The notes under the pieces: generated by a model | What the model was told of the DNA's origin: nothing | The model's input: only the letters and a program-made list of their open reading frames with translations | Database searches by the model: none | Translations under genes and position numbers: made by a program | Shown: positions 1 to 8,292 of the stretch, in pieces | Position numbering within the stretch: the stretch's first letter is position 1 | Layout of the letters: each line of letters begins with the position of its first letter | Assembly: GCA_963799365.1 (NCBI GenBank) | Contig: CAWCWV010000016.1 | Location: 186,001-250,000, forward strand | Reading direction: 5' to 3' | Origin: Marinirhabdus sp963799365 | Lineage (GTDB): Bacteria; Bacteroidota; Bacteroidia; Flavobacteriales; Flavobacteriaceae | Length of the DNA stretch: 64,000 nt

Positions 1-514
1 CCGATTCCCGTATAATAGAATTAATTAACAGGTTGGTTGAAGTCCCCATAAGTGTACAACTACCTCCAAGAATACCTGCAAAAGAAATGGGCATTAGCAA
101 TTTGGAAGACGAAAAGTTATAGCGCTCTGCCAACTGACTAATAATCTTGATAAAAATAATTACCACCGCTGTGGTACTAATAAAGGAAGAAATGCTTGCA
201 GAGACCAGCATAAAAGCTGGTGTGAGCAATATAAGTGGGAGTATTTTAAGTTGTTTAATTGCTCTGGTTAGCCATTGGATAACCCCATTGTCTTCCAGGC
301 CAATTGCTATAATCATTAAAGACAAAATTGTTAAGACAGCAGGATTTGAAAAACCACTTATAGCTTCTTCCGGTGTGGTAAGCTGCAACAAAACAAGCGC
401 AACAATAATAAGAAATGCAATTTTATCTATCGCAAAGTATTCTGTTACAAATAGCAAAATAGTAACACCAAGTATAATAAAGACTAAGACTATGGGTAGT
501 GCCATTACAATCAT
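1..514 (-). CDS. SLC13/DASS-family permease, N-terminal part (cut by left window edge)
   Basis: The minus strand is open from an ATG at 514 to the window edge, giving about 171 residues of a polytopic membrane protein. It starts MIVMALPIVLVF and contains the segments FSNPAVLTILSLMIIAIG and GGSCTLMGTSTNLLINS. The last is the typical GG-x-CTL-x-GTSTNL loop of SLC13-type anion permeases, the group that in Bacteroidota often carries TrkA-C domains in the middle. Such proteins sit in the inner membrane and import anions such as sulfate or dicarboxylates; the substrate cannot be read here. An in-frame stop lies about 45 nt upstream of the chosen ATG. The rest of the gene lies outside the window. 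Family call is firm, substrate unknown. Confidence 0.85.
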   Translation of the reverse strand, partial: MIVMALPIVLVFIILGVTILLFVTEYFAIDKIAFLIIVALVLLQLTTPEEAISGFSNPAVLTILSLMIIAIGLEDNGVIQWLTRAIKQLKILPLILLTPAFMLVSASISSFISTTAVVIIFIKIISQLAERYNFSSSKLLMPISFAGILGGSCTLMGTSTNLLINSIIRES

Positions 515-644
515 TTTAGATCTCTTAAAGTTATTCGCAACAAGCGATATAAAATATTAAGGAAGTCATAAATAAATAGAAAATGGAGAATTAAAAAAAG
601 AGGGAATGAAATAGTGAATAATTGAGTTGGATGAATTTAAAATT

Positions 645-668
645 TTCGATTAATATTTAATCGTAAAA
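645..668 (-). terminator. Small hairpin between two minus-strand genes
   Basis: CGATTAA (647-653), loop TAT, TTAATCG (657-663), flanked by A/T runs on both sides. It sits downstream of the SH3-protein gene, which reads on the minus strand, so it may end that transcript. The stem is only 7 bp and AT-rich, so termination strength is uncertain. Confidence 0.35.
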
Positions 669-723
669 AGGTTACTACCGTAATTATTTCCCTAATTAAC
701 TAATACTTTAGTTACCTGGTTCC

Positions 724-1410
724 CTATAGTCCCTTTACATACTCACCAAATACCCATCCTTCGGTGCCATTTTCGCGTTGCACACGAGCCCAGAGTAGGG
801 TATCGTTTACAGCTTGCAATAAAATTACACGTTCCCCTTCTTTTGGGAAAAAGGTGACAACCTTTGCTTTTAAGTTAGGCTCGGCCCGCATTCGTACGTC
901 TTTACCAGTTATAGTGGCATTACCGAAAATAGTATTAGGAGCTTCATCTAGTACCGTATTTGTTACTACAACATCGGGTTCGCTAGTCTCTGAAACAGGT
1001 TTTATAATGGGCCAAAAAACAACACTCAATGCAATGATAGCAGCTATTATAAGTGTGCCGAATAGAAATGTTTTACCGCCTAGTGGTTGGCTGCTTTTGG
1101 TTTTATCCAACTCTTTCTTTTTTTTTGCTTCCAGAGCTTCTTGTTTTCTCTCTCGTTCTACTCTTTCAGCAGCTAAGCGTTTTTGTTCTGCTTCGTATTC
1201 TTCTTCAGCGATACGGTCTAGTTCTAATTGGCGTTGGTATTCTAACCAATCTCTTTCGGTATAATAAATATCGTTATCGGCTTGGTAGTAGCCTGTAAAT
1301 ACTTCACCTTGGTAGGGAGTTAACTCCATAATACGCCCCTCCGCATCCTTAAAAAACGGATTGTCATCCCTGGTTTGAGCTTCTATAATTCGGCGTAAAA
1401 TGCTAGACAT
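724..1410 (-). CDS. SH3-domain (SH3_3-like) membrane protein with coiled coil
   Basis: 228 residues. Residues about 55-110 are Glu/Lys/Arg-rich heptads, a likely coiled coil. One hydrophobic segment follows (about residues 113-135, FLFGTLIIAAIIALSVVFW). The C-terminal 70 residues look like a bacterial SH3 domain: ITGKDVRMRAEPNLKAKVV, then VILLQ, then a final GWVFGEYVKGL. Such domains bind peptidoglycan or protein partners, and the topology puts the SH3 part in the periplasm and the coiled coil in the cytoplasm. No signal peptide is present. Specific function unknown. It reads divergently from the gene at 1586. Confidence 0.8.
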   Translation of the reverse strand: MSSILRRIIEAQTRDDNPFFKDAEGRIMELTPYQGEVFTGYYQADNDIYYTERDWLEYQRQLELDRIAEEEYEAEQKRLAAERVERERKQEALEAKKKKELDKTKSSQPLGGKTFLFGTLIIAAIIALSVVFWPIIKPVSETSEPDVVVTNTVLDEAPNTIFGNATITGKDVRMRAEPNLKAKVVTFFPKEGERVILLQAVNDTLLWARVQRENGTEGWVFGEYVKGL

Positions 1411-1570
1411 AGGTAGTTTGTAAAGTTGTATAAATGTACAGAGAATACTAACATCAGTTACAGGCTTTAGAGTTTTTTTAGGACAATAAAAACCTATATA
1501 TTTTTGGATTTTACTGTAAAGTAGCTCGTTACGAATAAGTTAAATTATACCTTCATACGAGTAATTTTTT

Positions 1571-1578
1571 TAACTTTG
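1571..1578 (+). promoter_or_regulatory. Candidate Bacteroidota -7 box (TAACTTTG)
   Basis: TAACTTTG matches the Bacteroidota housekeeping -7 consensus TAnnTTTG and lies 7 nt before the ATG at 1586 in the divergent intergenic region. No convincing TTTG -33 element is seen about 19 nt upstream. If used, the transcript would have almost no leader. Confidence 0.35.
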
Positions 1579-1585
1579 CATACTT

Positions 1586-2005
1586 ATGAAACAATATATC
1601 CATAAATCAATTGCAATCTGTATGGCTTGCGTGGTATTATTTACCACCATGTCTTTTACTGTAGATATGCACTATTGTGGAAATACTTTGGTCGATTTTT
1701 CTTTTGTGCAACAGGCAAAAACCTGTGGGATGGAAAAAATGGAGACGGCTTCTGATTGTGACAATTCTATGCTGGAAAGAAAATCTTGTTGTACAGATAA
1801 GCAAGTAACGAAGCAGGGAACAGACGATCTTAAAATTTCTTTTGACACACTTACTTTCGAGCAACAAGTCTTTGTTGCTTCTTTCACGTATACTTATATA
1901 AGTTTATTTGAAGGAACCCAATCTACAGCTATTCCATTTATAGCATACCCACCACCCTTCGTCATACAGGATGTGCAAGTGCTGCACCAGACCTTTTTAA
2001 TTTGA
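1586..2005 (+). CDS. HYC_CC_PP family small secreted/membrane protein
   Basis: 139 residues with a short Lys/His N-terminus and a hydrophobic stretch (about 8-26, SIAICMACVVLFTTMSF). The three landmarks of the Bacteroidota HYC_CC_PP family are present: HYC at about residues 29-31, a CC pair in RKSCCTDK, and a PPP motif near the end (AYPPPFVIQ). These proteins are commonly found beside heavy-metal efflux genes and their conserved Cys and His suggest metal binding, though no biochemical role is established as far as I know. Here it precedes cusA by about 106 nt and probably opens the copper cluster. Confidence 0.85.
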   Translation: MKQYIHKSIAICMACVVLFTTMSFTVDMHYCGNTLVDFSFVQQAKTCGMEKMETASDCDNSMLERKSCCTDKQVTKQGTDDLKISFDTLTFEQQVFVASFTYTYISLFEGTQSTAIPFIAYPPPFVIQDVQVLHQTFLI

Positions 2006-2111
2006 TTTATTAGAATTTGAAACGAAGCCCAACAGCACAGCTGAAAGGGCTAATTCTCGTGTTTGCATGTTTCTGCACCACAAAATTTCAACTATCTAAT
2101 AATCAAATCGT

Positions 2112-5100
2112 ATGCTCAATAAGGCGATTAAATTTCTAATAGAGAACAAACTTGTAGCAGTCCTGCTTTTAGCCCTTTTTGTGGGTTGGGGAGTGGTGAA
2201 CGCACCTTTTAACTGGGACACTGTCCCGATAGCTATCGGGATACCTTCCAATCCAGTTGCGGTGGATGCTATTCCAGACATCGGTGAAAATCAACAAATT
2301 GTCTTTACCAAATGGCAAGGTCGTTCTCCACAAGATATTGAAGACCAGATTACCTATCCTTTAACCACTTCTTTGCTTGGTATTCCTGGTGTAAAAACCA
2401 TACGTAGTTCATCTATGTTTGGCTTCTCTAGTATTTATATCATTTTTGAAGAAGATATAGAATTTTATTGGTCGCGTAGCCGAATTCTTGAAAAACTAAA
2501 CTCACTTCCAACCAATCTTTTACCAGATGGTGTGAATCCTTCTTTGGGACCCGACGCCACTGGATTAGGCCAGATATTTTGGTACACTCTGGAAGGTCGT
2601 GACAAAGATGGAAATGTAACAGGCGGTTGGGATCTTCATGAATTACGAAGTATTCAGGATTATTATGTGAAGTATGGACTTTCTTCCGCCAGTGGCGTTT
2701 CTGAAGTTGCTTCAATTGGCGGATACGTTCAGGAATACCAAGTAGATATTGACCCAGAAAAAATGCGTCAATACAACGTGAGTATTAATCAGGTTGCCAA
2801 GGCCGTAAAAGAAAGTAATCAAGATATAGGGGCACAAACACTGGAAATTAACCAAGCTGAATACCTCGTACGTGGATTGGGTTACTTAAAATCTATTGAA
2901 GACCTAGAGAATGCGGTAGTCACTTCAGAAAATTTCACGTCTATCCGTATTAAGGATATTGCAAACGTCCATTTAGGCCCTTCAACAAGACGTGGAATCC
3001 TGGATAAAGAAGGTGCCGAAGTGGCAGGTGGCGTGGTTGTAGCTCGTTATGGAGCTAATCCGCTGGAGGTGATCAATAATGTAAAAGATCAAATAGCCGA
3101 ATTAAGCTCAGGCCTTCCTAGTAAAACATTATCAGATGGTAGCACATCTCAAGTAACCATTGTTCCTTTTTACGACCGTACCGAACTCATCCAGGAAACT
3201 CTGGGTACGCTCAATGAAGCACTCACGCTTGAAATACTGATTACCATTTTGGTAATTATTGTCATGGTTTTCAACCTGCGTGCCTCCATTCTTATTTCAG
3301 GATTACTGCCTGTAGCCGTATTAATGGTATTTATAACCATGAAACTATTCAATGTAGATGCAAACATTGTAGCGCTTTCAGGAATTGCAATAGCTATTGG
3401 TACCATGGTGGATGTAGGCGTCATACTGGCCGAAAATATGATTCGGCATTTGGAAGATGAAAAACTCCGTTTTAAAGAAAGTGGCATCGAATACACCACA
3501 AACGAAATTATTTACAACGCCACGGCCGAAGTTTCTGGAGCCATTTTAACGGCGGTTCTTACCACTATTATTAGTTTTTTGCCTGTTTTTACGATGATAG
3601 GTGCCGAAGGAAAACTCTTTAGACCGCTCGCTTTTACCAAAACCATGGCACTTACCGCTTCGCTGGTAATAGCACTCTTTTTAATTCCGCCATTTGCAGC
3701 TTTTCTATTCAGAAAAACAAATATTCGCGAGCGTTCAAAGTATGTACTTAATGGGGCTTTGATTCTTTCCGGGGTCTTTGCTATCATTTTTGGTTATTGG
3801 CTTGGGATTATCTTAATCGCCTTTGGTGTGGTTGGAGTTTTAAGTATACGCAAAGTAGTTACTGCTAAGCGTGCTAATACTATCAACATCATCATTTCAG
3901 TGATCGCTATTATTCTTTTACTAGCCAGCTATTGGAGACCGCTAGGATTTGATAGAAGCATCGTGATGAACCTTCTATTTGTTTCAATTATCTGTTTCGG
4001 TTTACTGGGGATATTTTCTATTTTCAGAAGGTACTACGACCAAATCCTCCGTTGGGCCTTGGCAAACAAACTATTGTTTTTACTAATTCCAGCAACTGTT
4101 TTAACTTTAGGGTTCTTGATCATGCGAAATACGGGTAAAGAATTTATGCCCGCACTTAATGAAGGCTCCTTTTTATTGATGCCTACCTCGTTACCGCACG
4201 CCGGCGTAGAAGAAAACAAACGGGTATTACAGCAGCTCGACATGGCTGTGGCAAGTATTCCTGAAATTGAAACCGTAGTAGGGAAATCTGGTAGAACCGA
4301 ATCTGCATTAGATCCCGCACCGCTTTCGATGTATGAGAACGTAATTCAGTATAAATCTGAATTTATGCGAAATGCAAAAGGAGAACGCCAACGCTATAAA
4401 GTAAATGATAACGGCCTTTTTGTGCTGAAGAATAACAAATTCATCATCAATCCCAACAACGAAATTGACGACGACGCAAATTATGAAGCATCAAGTCTTA
4501 AAACGAATGCCACACACGAAGATTTAGTGGAAGATGATAGTGGTGAGTATTACCGAAACTGGCGGCCAGAAATTAATAGTCCAGATGATATTTGGAATGA
4601 AATCGTCAAGGTAACTAAATTTCCCGGCGTTACCTCGGCACCTAAATTGCAACCTATCGAGACCCGACTCGTGATGCTGCAGACTGGAATGCGAGCACCA
4701 ATGGGTATTAAGGTAAAAGGTCCTGACCTTGCTATTATAGAAGCTTTTGGGTTACAATTAGAAGATATTTTAAAACAAGCTGAAGGTGTCAAAGAACAAG
4801 CTGTTTTTGCAGATCGTATTGTTGGAAAGCCCTATTTGCTTATTGATATTAAGCGGGACCAACTCGCCCGTTATGGTGTTTCGGTAATGGATGTGCAAGA
4901 AGTTCTTCAAGTTGCTATTGGCGGTATGCCACTAACTCAGACGGTCGAAGGCCGAGAACGTTATGCGGTACGGGTTCGTTATCCAAGAGAACTACGTGCA
5001 AACCCTGACGACTTAAATGCTATTTATGTCCCTGTAGAAAGAGGTAGTCCCGTTCCGTTGGGCGAACTAGTGGACATACGCTACGAACAAGGACCACAGG

Positions 5101-5882
5101 TTATTAAAAGTGAAGACACCTTCTTGGTTGGATATGTACTATTCGATAAGCTCGATGGCTTTGCTGAAGTAGATGTGGTTGAAAATGCACAGGCATTAAT
5201 TAAAGAACGTATCCATAGTGGTGAGCTTATTGTTCCGCAAGGAGTAAGCTATCGTTTTACGGGGACCTACGAAAATCAGCTACGGGCAGAGAAAACACTT
5301 TCTGTAGTTGTACCCTTGGCGTTGCTCATTATCTTTTTGATTCTATATTTTCAGTTTAAATCTGTTTCTACATCGCTTATGGTATTTACTGGTATCACCG
5401 TGGCTTTTGCAGGTGGATTTATAATGATCTGGTTATATGGTCAGGATTGGTTTTTCAATTTTAGCCTCTTCGGTGAGAATATGCGGGATCTTTTCAATAT
5501 GAAAACCATTAATTTAAGTGTTGCTGTCTGGGTAGGTTTTATAGCCCTTTTTGGGATTGCTACAGACGATGGTGTGGTCATGGCGACCTATCTTACTCAG
5601 ACGTTTGACCGTGAAAATCCTTCAGATAAAAAAGCAATTCGAATGGCAACATTAGAAGCTGCGGGTAAACGAATTCGACCATGTTTAATGACTACGGTAA
5701 CCACGATCCTTGCGTTACTGCCCATACTCACCTCCACTGGAAAAGGAAGTGATATCATGATCCCAATGGCTATCCCAATTTTTGGTGGGATGATTATAGA
5801 CATTACCTCCTATTTTCTGGTACCTGTGCTGTATAGTTGGAGAGCGGAAGCGAGACTTTCGAAGTTAGAAGTTGGAATTTAA
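2112..5882 (+). CDS. cusA: CusA/CzcA-type heavy-metal RND efflux permease
   Basis: 1256 residues, slightly longer than E. coli CusA. It is the proton-driven inner-membrane pump of a CusCBA-type system that expels Cu(I)/Ag(I). Diagnostic segments: PVAVDAIPDIGENQQIVFT near the N-terminus, the TM4 segment IAIAIGTMVDVGVILAEN, FMPALNEGSFLLMPTSLPH, TRLVMLQTGMRAPMGIKV (corresponding to the methionine-containing substrate loop of CusA) and FGIATDDGVVMATYLTQTF in TM10. A polar insert around residues 755-815 is typical of Bacteroidota homologues. Residues about 38-45 are encoded by an 18-bp palindrome at 2224-2241 that looks inserted in frame. The other two subunits are encoded at 6300 (CusC) and 17999 (CusB). 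Confidence 0.93.
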   Translation: MLNKAIKFLIENKLVAVLLLALFVGWGVVNAPFNWDTVPIAIGIPSNPVAVDAIPDIGENQQIVFTKWQGRSPQDIEDQITYPLTTSLLGIPGVKTIRSSSMFGFSSIYIIFEEDIEFYWSRSRILEKLNSLPTNLLPDGVNPSLGPDATGLGQIFWYTLEGRDKDGNVTGGWDLHELRSIQDYYVKYGLSSASGVSEVASIGGYVQEYQVDIDPEKMRQYNVSINQVAKAVKESNQDIGAQTLEINQAEYLVRGLGYLKSIEDLENAVVTSENFTSIRIKDIANVHLGPSTRRGILDKEGAEVAGGVVVARYGANPLEVINNVKDQIAELSSGLPSKTLSDGSTSQVTIVPFYDRTELIQETLGTLNEALTLEILITILVIIVMVFNLRASILISGLLPVAVLMVFITMKLFNVDANIVALSGIAIAIGTMVDVGVILAENMIRHLEDEKLRFKESGIEYTTNEIIYNATAEVSGAILTAVLTTIISFLPVFTMIGAEGKLFRPLAFTKTMALTASLVIALFLIPPFAAFLFRKTNIRERSKYVLNGALILSGVFAIIFGYWLGIILIAFGVVGVLSIRKVVTAKRANTINIIISVIAIILLLASYWRPLGFDRSIVMNLLFVSIICFGLLGIFSIFRRYYDQILRWALANKLLFLLIPATVLTLGFLIMRNTGKEFMPALNEGSFLLMPTSLPHAGVEENKRVLQQLDMAVASIPEIETVVGKSGRTESALDPAPLSMYENVIQYKSEFMRNAKGERQRYKVNDNGLFVLKNNKFIINPNNEIDDDANYEASSLKTNATHEDLVEDDSGEYYRNWRPEINSPDDIWNEIVKVTKFPGVTSAPKLQPIETRLVMLQTGMRAPMGIKVKGPDLAIIEAFGLQLEDILKQAEGVKEQAVFADRIVGKPYLLIDIKRDQLARYGVSVMDVQEVLQVAIGGMPLTQTVEGRERYAVRVRYPRELRANPDDLNAIYVPVERGSPVPLGELVDIRYEQGPQVIKSEDTFLVGYVLFDKLDGFAEVDVVENAQALIKERIHSGELIVPQGVSYRFTGTYENQLRAEKTLSVVVPLALLIIFLILYFQFKSVSTSLMVFTGITVAFAGGFIMIWLYGQDWFFNFSLFGENMRDLFNMKTINLSVAVWVGFIALFGIATDDGVVMATYLTQTFDRENPSDKKAIRMATLEAAGKRIRPCLMTTVTTILALLPILTSTGKGSDIMIPMAIPIFGGMIIDITSYFLVPVLYSWRAEARLSKLEVGI
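2224..2241. repeat. Perfect 18-bp palindrome inside cusA
   Basis: TCCCGATAGCTATCGGGA is a perfect palindrome embedded in frame in the cusA reading frame, where it encodes part of VPIAIGI in a loop after TM1. From memory this palindrome is common in intergenic regions of flavobacterial genomes; I see no second copy in this window. Confidence 0.7.
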
Positions 5883-5927
5883 GATTGAATACTATAGTAA
5901 GAAACATTAAGTAACAAAGTAGAAATT

Positions 5928-6290
5928 ATGATAAAGTCCTTTAAAGATTTAAACGTTTATAATGAGTCCTATGAACTCGCTATGGAAATTTTTTGGATAT
6001 CTCGAAAATTTCCAAAAGAGGAAATATACTCATTGACTTCTCAGGTTGTGAGGTCTTCACGTTCTGTATCGGCAAATATTTCCGAAGGATGGTCAAAAAG
6101 AAATTATGAGCAATTATTTAAACAGCAACTCATTACCTCATTAGGTTCAAACGGCGAAACGGAAACGTGGTTGGATTTTGCCAAAGATTGCGGTTATATA
6201 AATGCTGAAACTCATAATTTACTTTTAAAGAAAAACGATGTAGTAGGTAAGAAAATAAACAAGTTACATCAAAATTGGAAGAAATTTTAA
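5928..6290 (+). CDS. Four-helix-bundle protein (23S rRNA intervening-sequence protein family)
   Basis: 120 residues: KSFKDLNVYNESYELAMEIF, then QVVRSSRSVSANISEGWSK, the hallmark RS-x3-S-AN-x-E-G helix of the S23/IVP four-helix-bundle family, ending in KLHQNWKKF. The family forms a small pentameric barrel related to Avd of diversity-generating retroelements; most members have no known function. It sits between cusA (46 nt upstream) and cusC (9 nt downstream). No reverse transcriptase or template/variable repeats are present, so this is not a diversity-generating retroelement. It has no obvious metal-binding motif and looks like an insertion into the cus operon. Confidence 0.85.
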   Translation: MIKSFKDLNVYNESYELAMEIFWISRKFPKEEIYSLTSQVVRSSRSVSANISEGWSKRNYEQLFKQQLITSLGSNGETETWLDFAKDCGYINAETHNLLLKKNDVVGKKINKLHQNWKKF

Positions 6291-6299
6291 AAGGAAGTT

Positions 6300-7655
6300 A
6301 TGGAATATTCAAACAAGTTAAAAAGGATCACATTAGCACTAAAAGTACTTAAAAAAGTTTCGGCCTTCTTTGAGCACTATTTTCTAATTTTTCGTTTTCA
6401 ATCTTCAAAAGTAAGTTTTGAGTTTCCAGTTTCTGGCCTCCAACTTCTAATGGCTCTTGCATCTTTAAGTATTTCCTTAAATGACGCTCAAGCTCAAACT
6501 CTGGAGGATTACATTAAAATTTCCCAAGAAAACAGTCCAGAAATTCAAGCTTTCGAGTTGCGGTATAACATTGCTGAAGAAAAAGTAAATGAAGCAAACT
6601 GGGTACCCAATACCGAAATTAATGTTGGCTATTTTGTTAGTGAAACTGAAACCCGAGTGGGCGCACAACGCGCAAGGATTGGAATACGGCAAATGTTGCC
6701 TTGGTTTGGAACAATTTCCGCTCGTGAAAAGTATGCTTCCTCTATGGCAGCCGCAGAATATGTAGAAATTACCATTGCCAAAAGAAAACTCACACTTTCG
6801 GTTGCCGAAACCTATTACAAACTCTATGAAATACGAGCAAAGCAATTGGTACTCGATGAAAATATCCAGCTTTTAGAAACCTATGAACGGCTGGCACTTA
6901 CTTCAGTTGAAGTGGGTAAAGCATCTGCAGTAGACGTTTTGCGCTTGCAGATTAGACAAAATGAGTTAGTACAGGAAAAACTAGTGCTGGAACAACAGGC
7001 GTTGGGAATTCAAGCCGCTTTTAACAAACTGCTCAATCGCGATTATGATGTACCCGTGGAAACTGTTTCTTCACTAGACATACCTGAAGAGGACATCATA
7101 ATTGGGTATGACGCACTATTACTTAATCCCGAATTGCTTAAATACGACAAGCTGTACGAATCTGTCACCCAATCGGAATTGCTCAATCAGCGGGATGGGT
7201 TGCCTATGATTGGCTTCGGTGTAGATTATTTACCCGTAAGCGAACGTACCGATATGAACCCAGTAGATAATGGTAAGGATATTTTGATGCCCATGTTAAC
7301 ACTCTCCATCCCTATTTTCAACAATCGCTACAAGTCTGTTTCAAAACAAAACGACCTGCGGCAGCAAGAAATCAAAACCCAAAAAGAGCAACGATTAAAT
7401 GTATTGGAAGCTGCTTTTGCGAAAGCGATCTCTCAGCGCAATCAGGCGCGCATCAAATTTAACACCCAAACAAAAAACCTAAAGCAAGCGAAGGACGCCG
7501 AAGAAATACTGATCAAAAATTACGAAACAGGAACCATAGATTTTAATGATGTATTGGATATTCAGGAATTGCAGCTTCGGTTCCAAACAAATCAGGTGGA
7601 ATCGGTTCAGCTATATTATATGCAAACTGCCCTTATTAATTATTTAACGAACTAA
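6300..7655 (+). CDS. cusC: CusC-type TolC family outer-membrane efflux protein
   Basis: 451 residues. From about residue 66 it reads as a TolC-family protein (LEDYIKISQENSPEIQAFELR, coiled-coil repeats, VDVLRLQIRQNELVQEKLVLE, ending LYYMQTALINYLTN), the outer-membrane channel of the CusCBA pump. The N-terminus is odd: after SNKLKRITLALKVLKK there is an aromatic-rich stretch of about 28 residues before LLMALASLSISLNDAQAQ, which looks like the real end of a signal peptide. The start at 6300 is preceded by AAAAGGAAGTT, an unusual good ribosome site for this phylum. A later start at 6450 (MALASLSIS) is possible. It overlaps nothing and is followed after 2 nt by the AraC-type regulator. Confidence 0.88.
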   Translation: MEYSNKLKRITLALKVLKKVSAFFEHYFLIFRFQSSKVSFEFPVSGLQLLMALASLSISLNDAQAQTLEDYIKISQENSPEIQAFELRYNIAEEKVNEANWVPNTEINVGYFVSETETRVGAQRARIGIRQMLPWFGTISAREKYASSMAAAEYVEITIAKRKLTLSVAETYYKLYEIRAKQLVLDENIQLLETYERLALTSVEVGKASAVDVLRLQIRQNELVQEKLVLEQQALGIQAAFNKLLNRDYDVPVETVSSLDIPEEDIIIGYDALLLNPELLKYDKLYESVTQSELLNQRDGLPMIGFGVDYLPVSERTDMNPVDNGKDILMPMLTLSIPIFNNRYKSVSKQNDLRQQEIKTQKEQRLNVLEAAFAKAISQRNQARIKFNTQTKNLKQAKDAEEILIKNYETGTIDFNDVLDIQELQLRFQTNQVESVQLYYMQTALINYLTN

Positions 7656-7657
7656 TT

Positions 7658-8224
7658 ATGGCAAAGGACTATTTCATAAAAAATATGGTGTGTGATAGAT
7701 GCATTAAAGTATTAGAGACCGAAATTAAAGCAAAAGAAATGGAGCTTGTAGACATAGAGTTGGGGCGCATACGGCTTGAAATTAGTGGCAATGATGCCTT
7801 GGCAGGATTCAAGGATATTCTGGAGAGAAATGGTTTTTCCTTGATAGATTCAGCTGAAGTGAAACTCACAGAGCAAGTAAAAATAACGCTCATCAATTTG
7901 CTCGATAACCTTCCCTTATACCTGAATAGTAGACTTTCGGTACACCTAGCAAAAAATCTGGGAGCTGATTATTCAAAAATAAGTAAGATTTTTTCGATTA
8001 CGGAAGGGATAACGATAGAAAAATATTTTATCAAATTAAAGATTGAAAAGGTAAAAGAATTAATTCAGGTTAATCAATACAACTTTACCGAAATAAGCCA
8101 ACTTTTAGGATATAGCAACATTAACCATTTGAGTCGGCAATTTAAAAATGAAACTGGTCTAAGTTTAAGCGATTACAAAAACCAATCAAAAAATTTTAGG
8201 AATTCTTTAGACCAAATTATATAG
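7658..8224 (+). CDS. HMA-like/AraC-type transcriptional regulator
   Basis: 188 residues. Residues 1-70 resemble a heavy-metal-associated fold, with MVCDRCIKVLETEI carrying a C-x2-C pair where HMA domains have GMTCxxC. Residues about 85-180 form an AraC-type double helix-turn-helix (LAKNLGADYSKISKIFS..., then EISQLLGYSNINHLSRQFKN and TGLSLSDYK). This combination in Bacteroidota suggests a cytoplasmic copper sensor that regulates the cluster; that role is an inference from the Cys pair and the position, 2 nt after cusC and in front of the multicopper oxidase. Confidence 0.85.
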   Translation: MAKDYFIKNMVCDRCIKVLETEIKAKEMELVDIELGRIRLEISGNDALAGFKDILERNGFSLIDSAEVKLTEQVKITLINLLDNLPLYLNSRLSVHLAKNLGADYSKISKIFSITEGITIEKYFIKLKIEKVKELIQVNQYNFTEISQLLGYSNINHLSRQFKNETGLSLSDYKNQSKNFRNSLDQII

Positions 8225-8292
8225 ATAACAACCAAGATTATGATACAGTTCGCTGAATGACAGGAGTATTTTTGTATAAAATTGAAAAAACC

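Noticed and set aside
147..560. Plus-strand open frame of 137 codons
   Set aside because: It is the reverse of the SLC13 permease gene on the minus strand, whose protein has clear family motifs; the plus-strand product has none.
1..2005. Left flank as part of a mobile element
   Set aside because: No integrase, transposase or direct repeat is visible there.
8257..8292. Upstream ATG of the multicopper oxidase
   Set aside because: It adds 12 residues before an otherwise clean signal peptide that starts at 8293.
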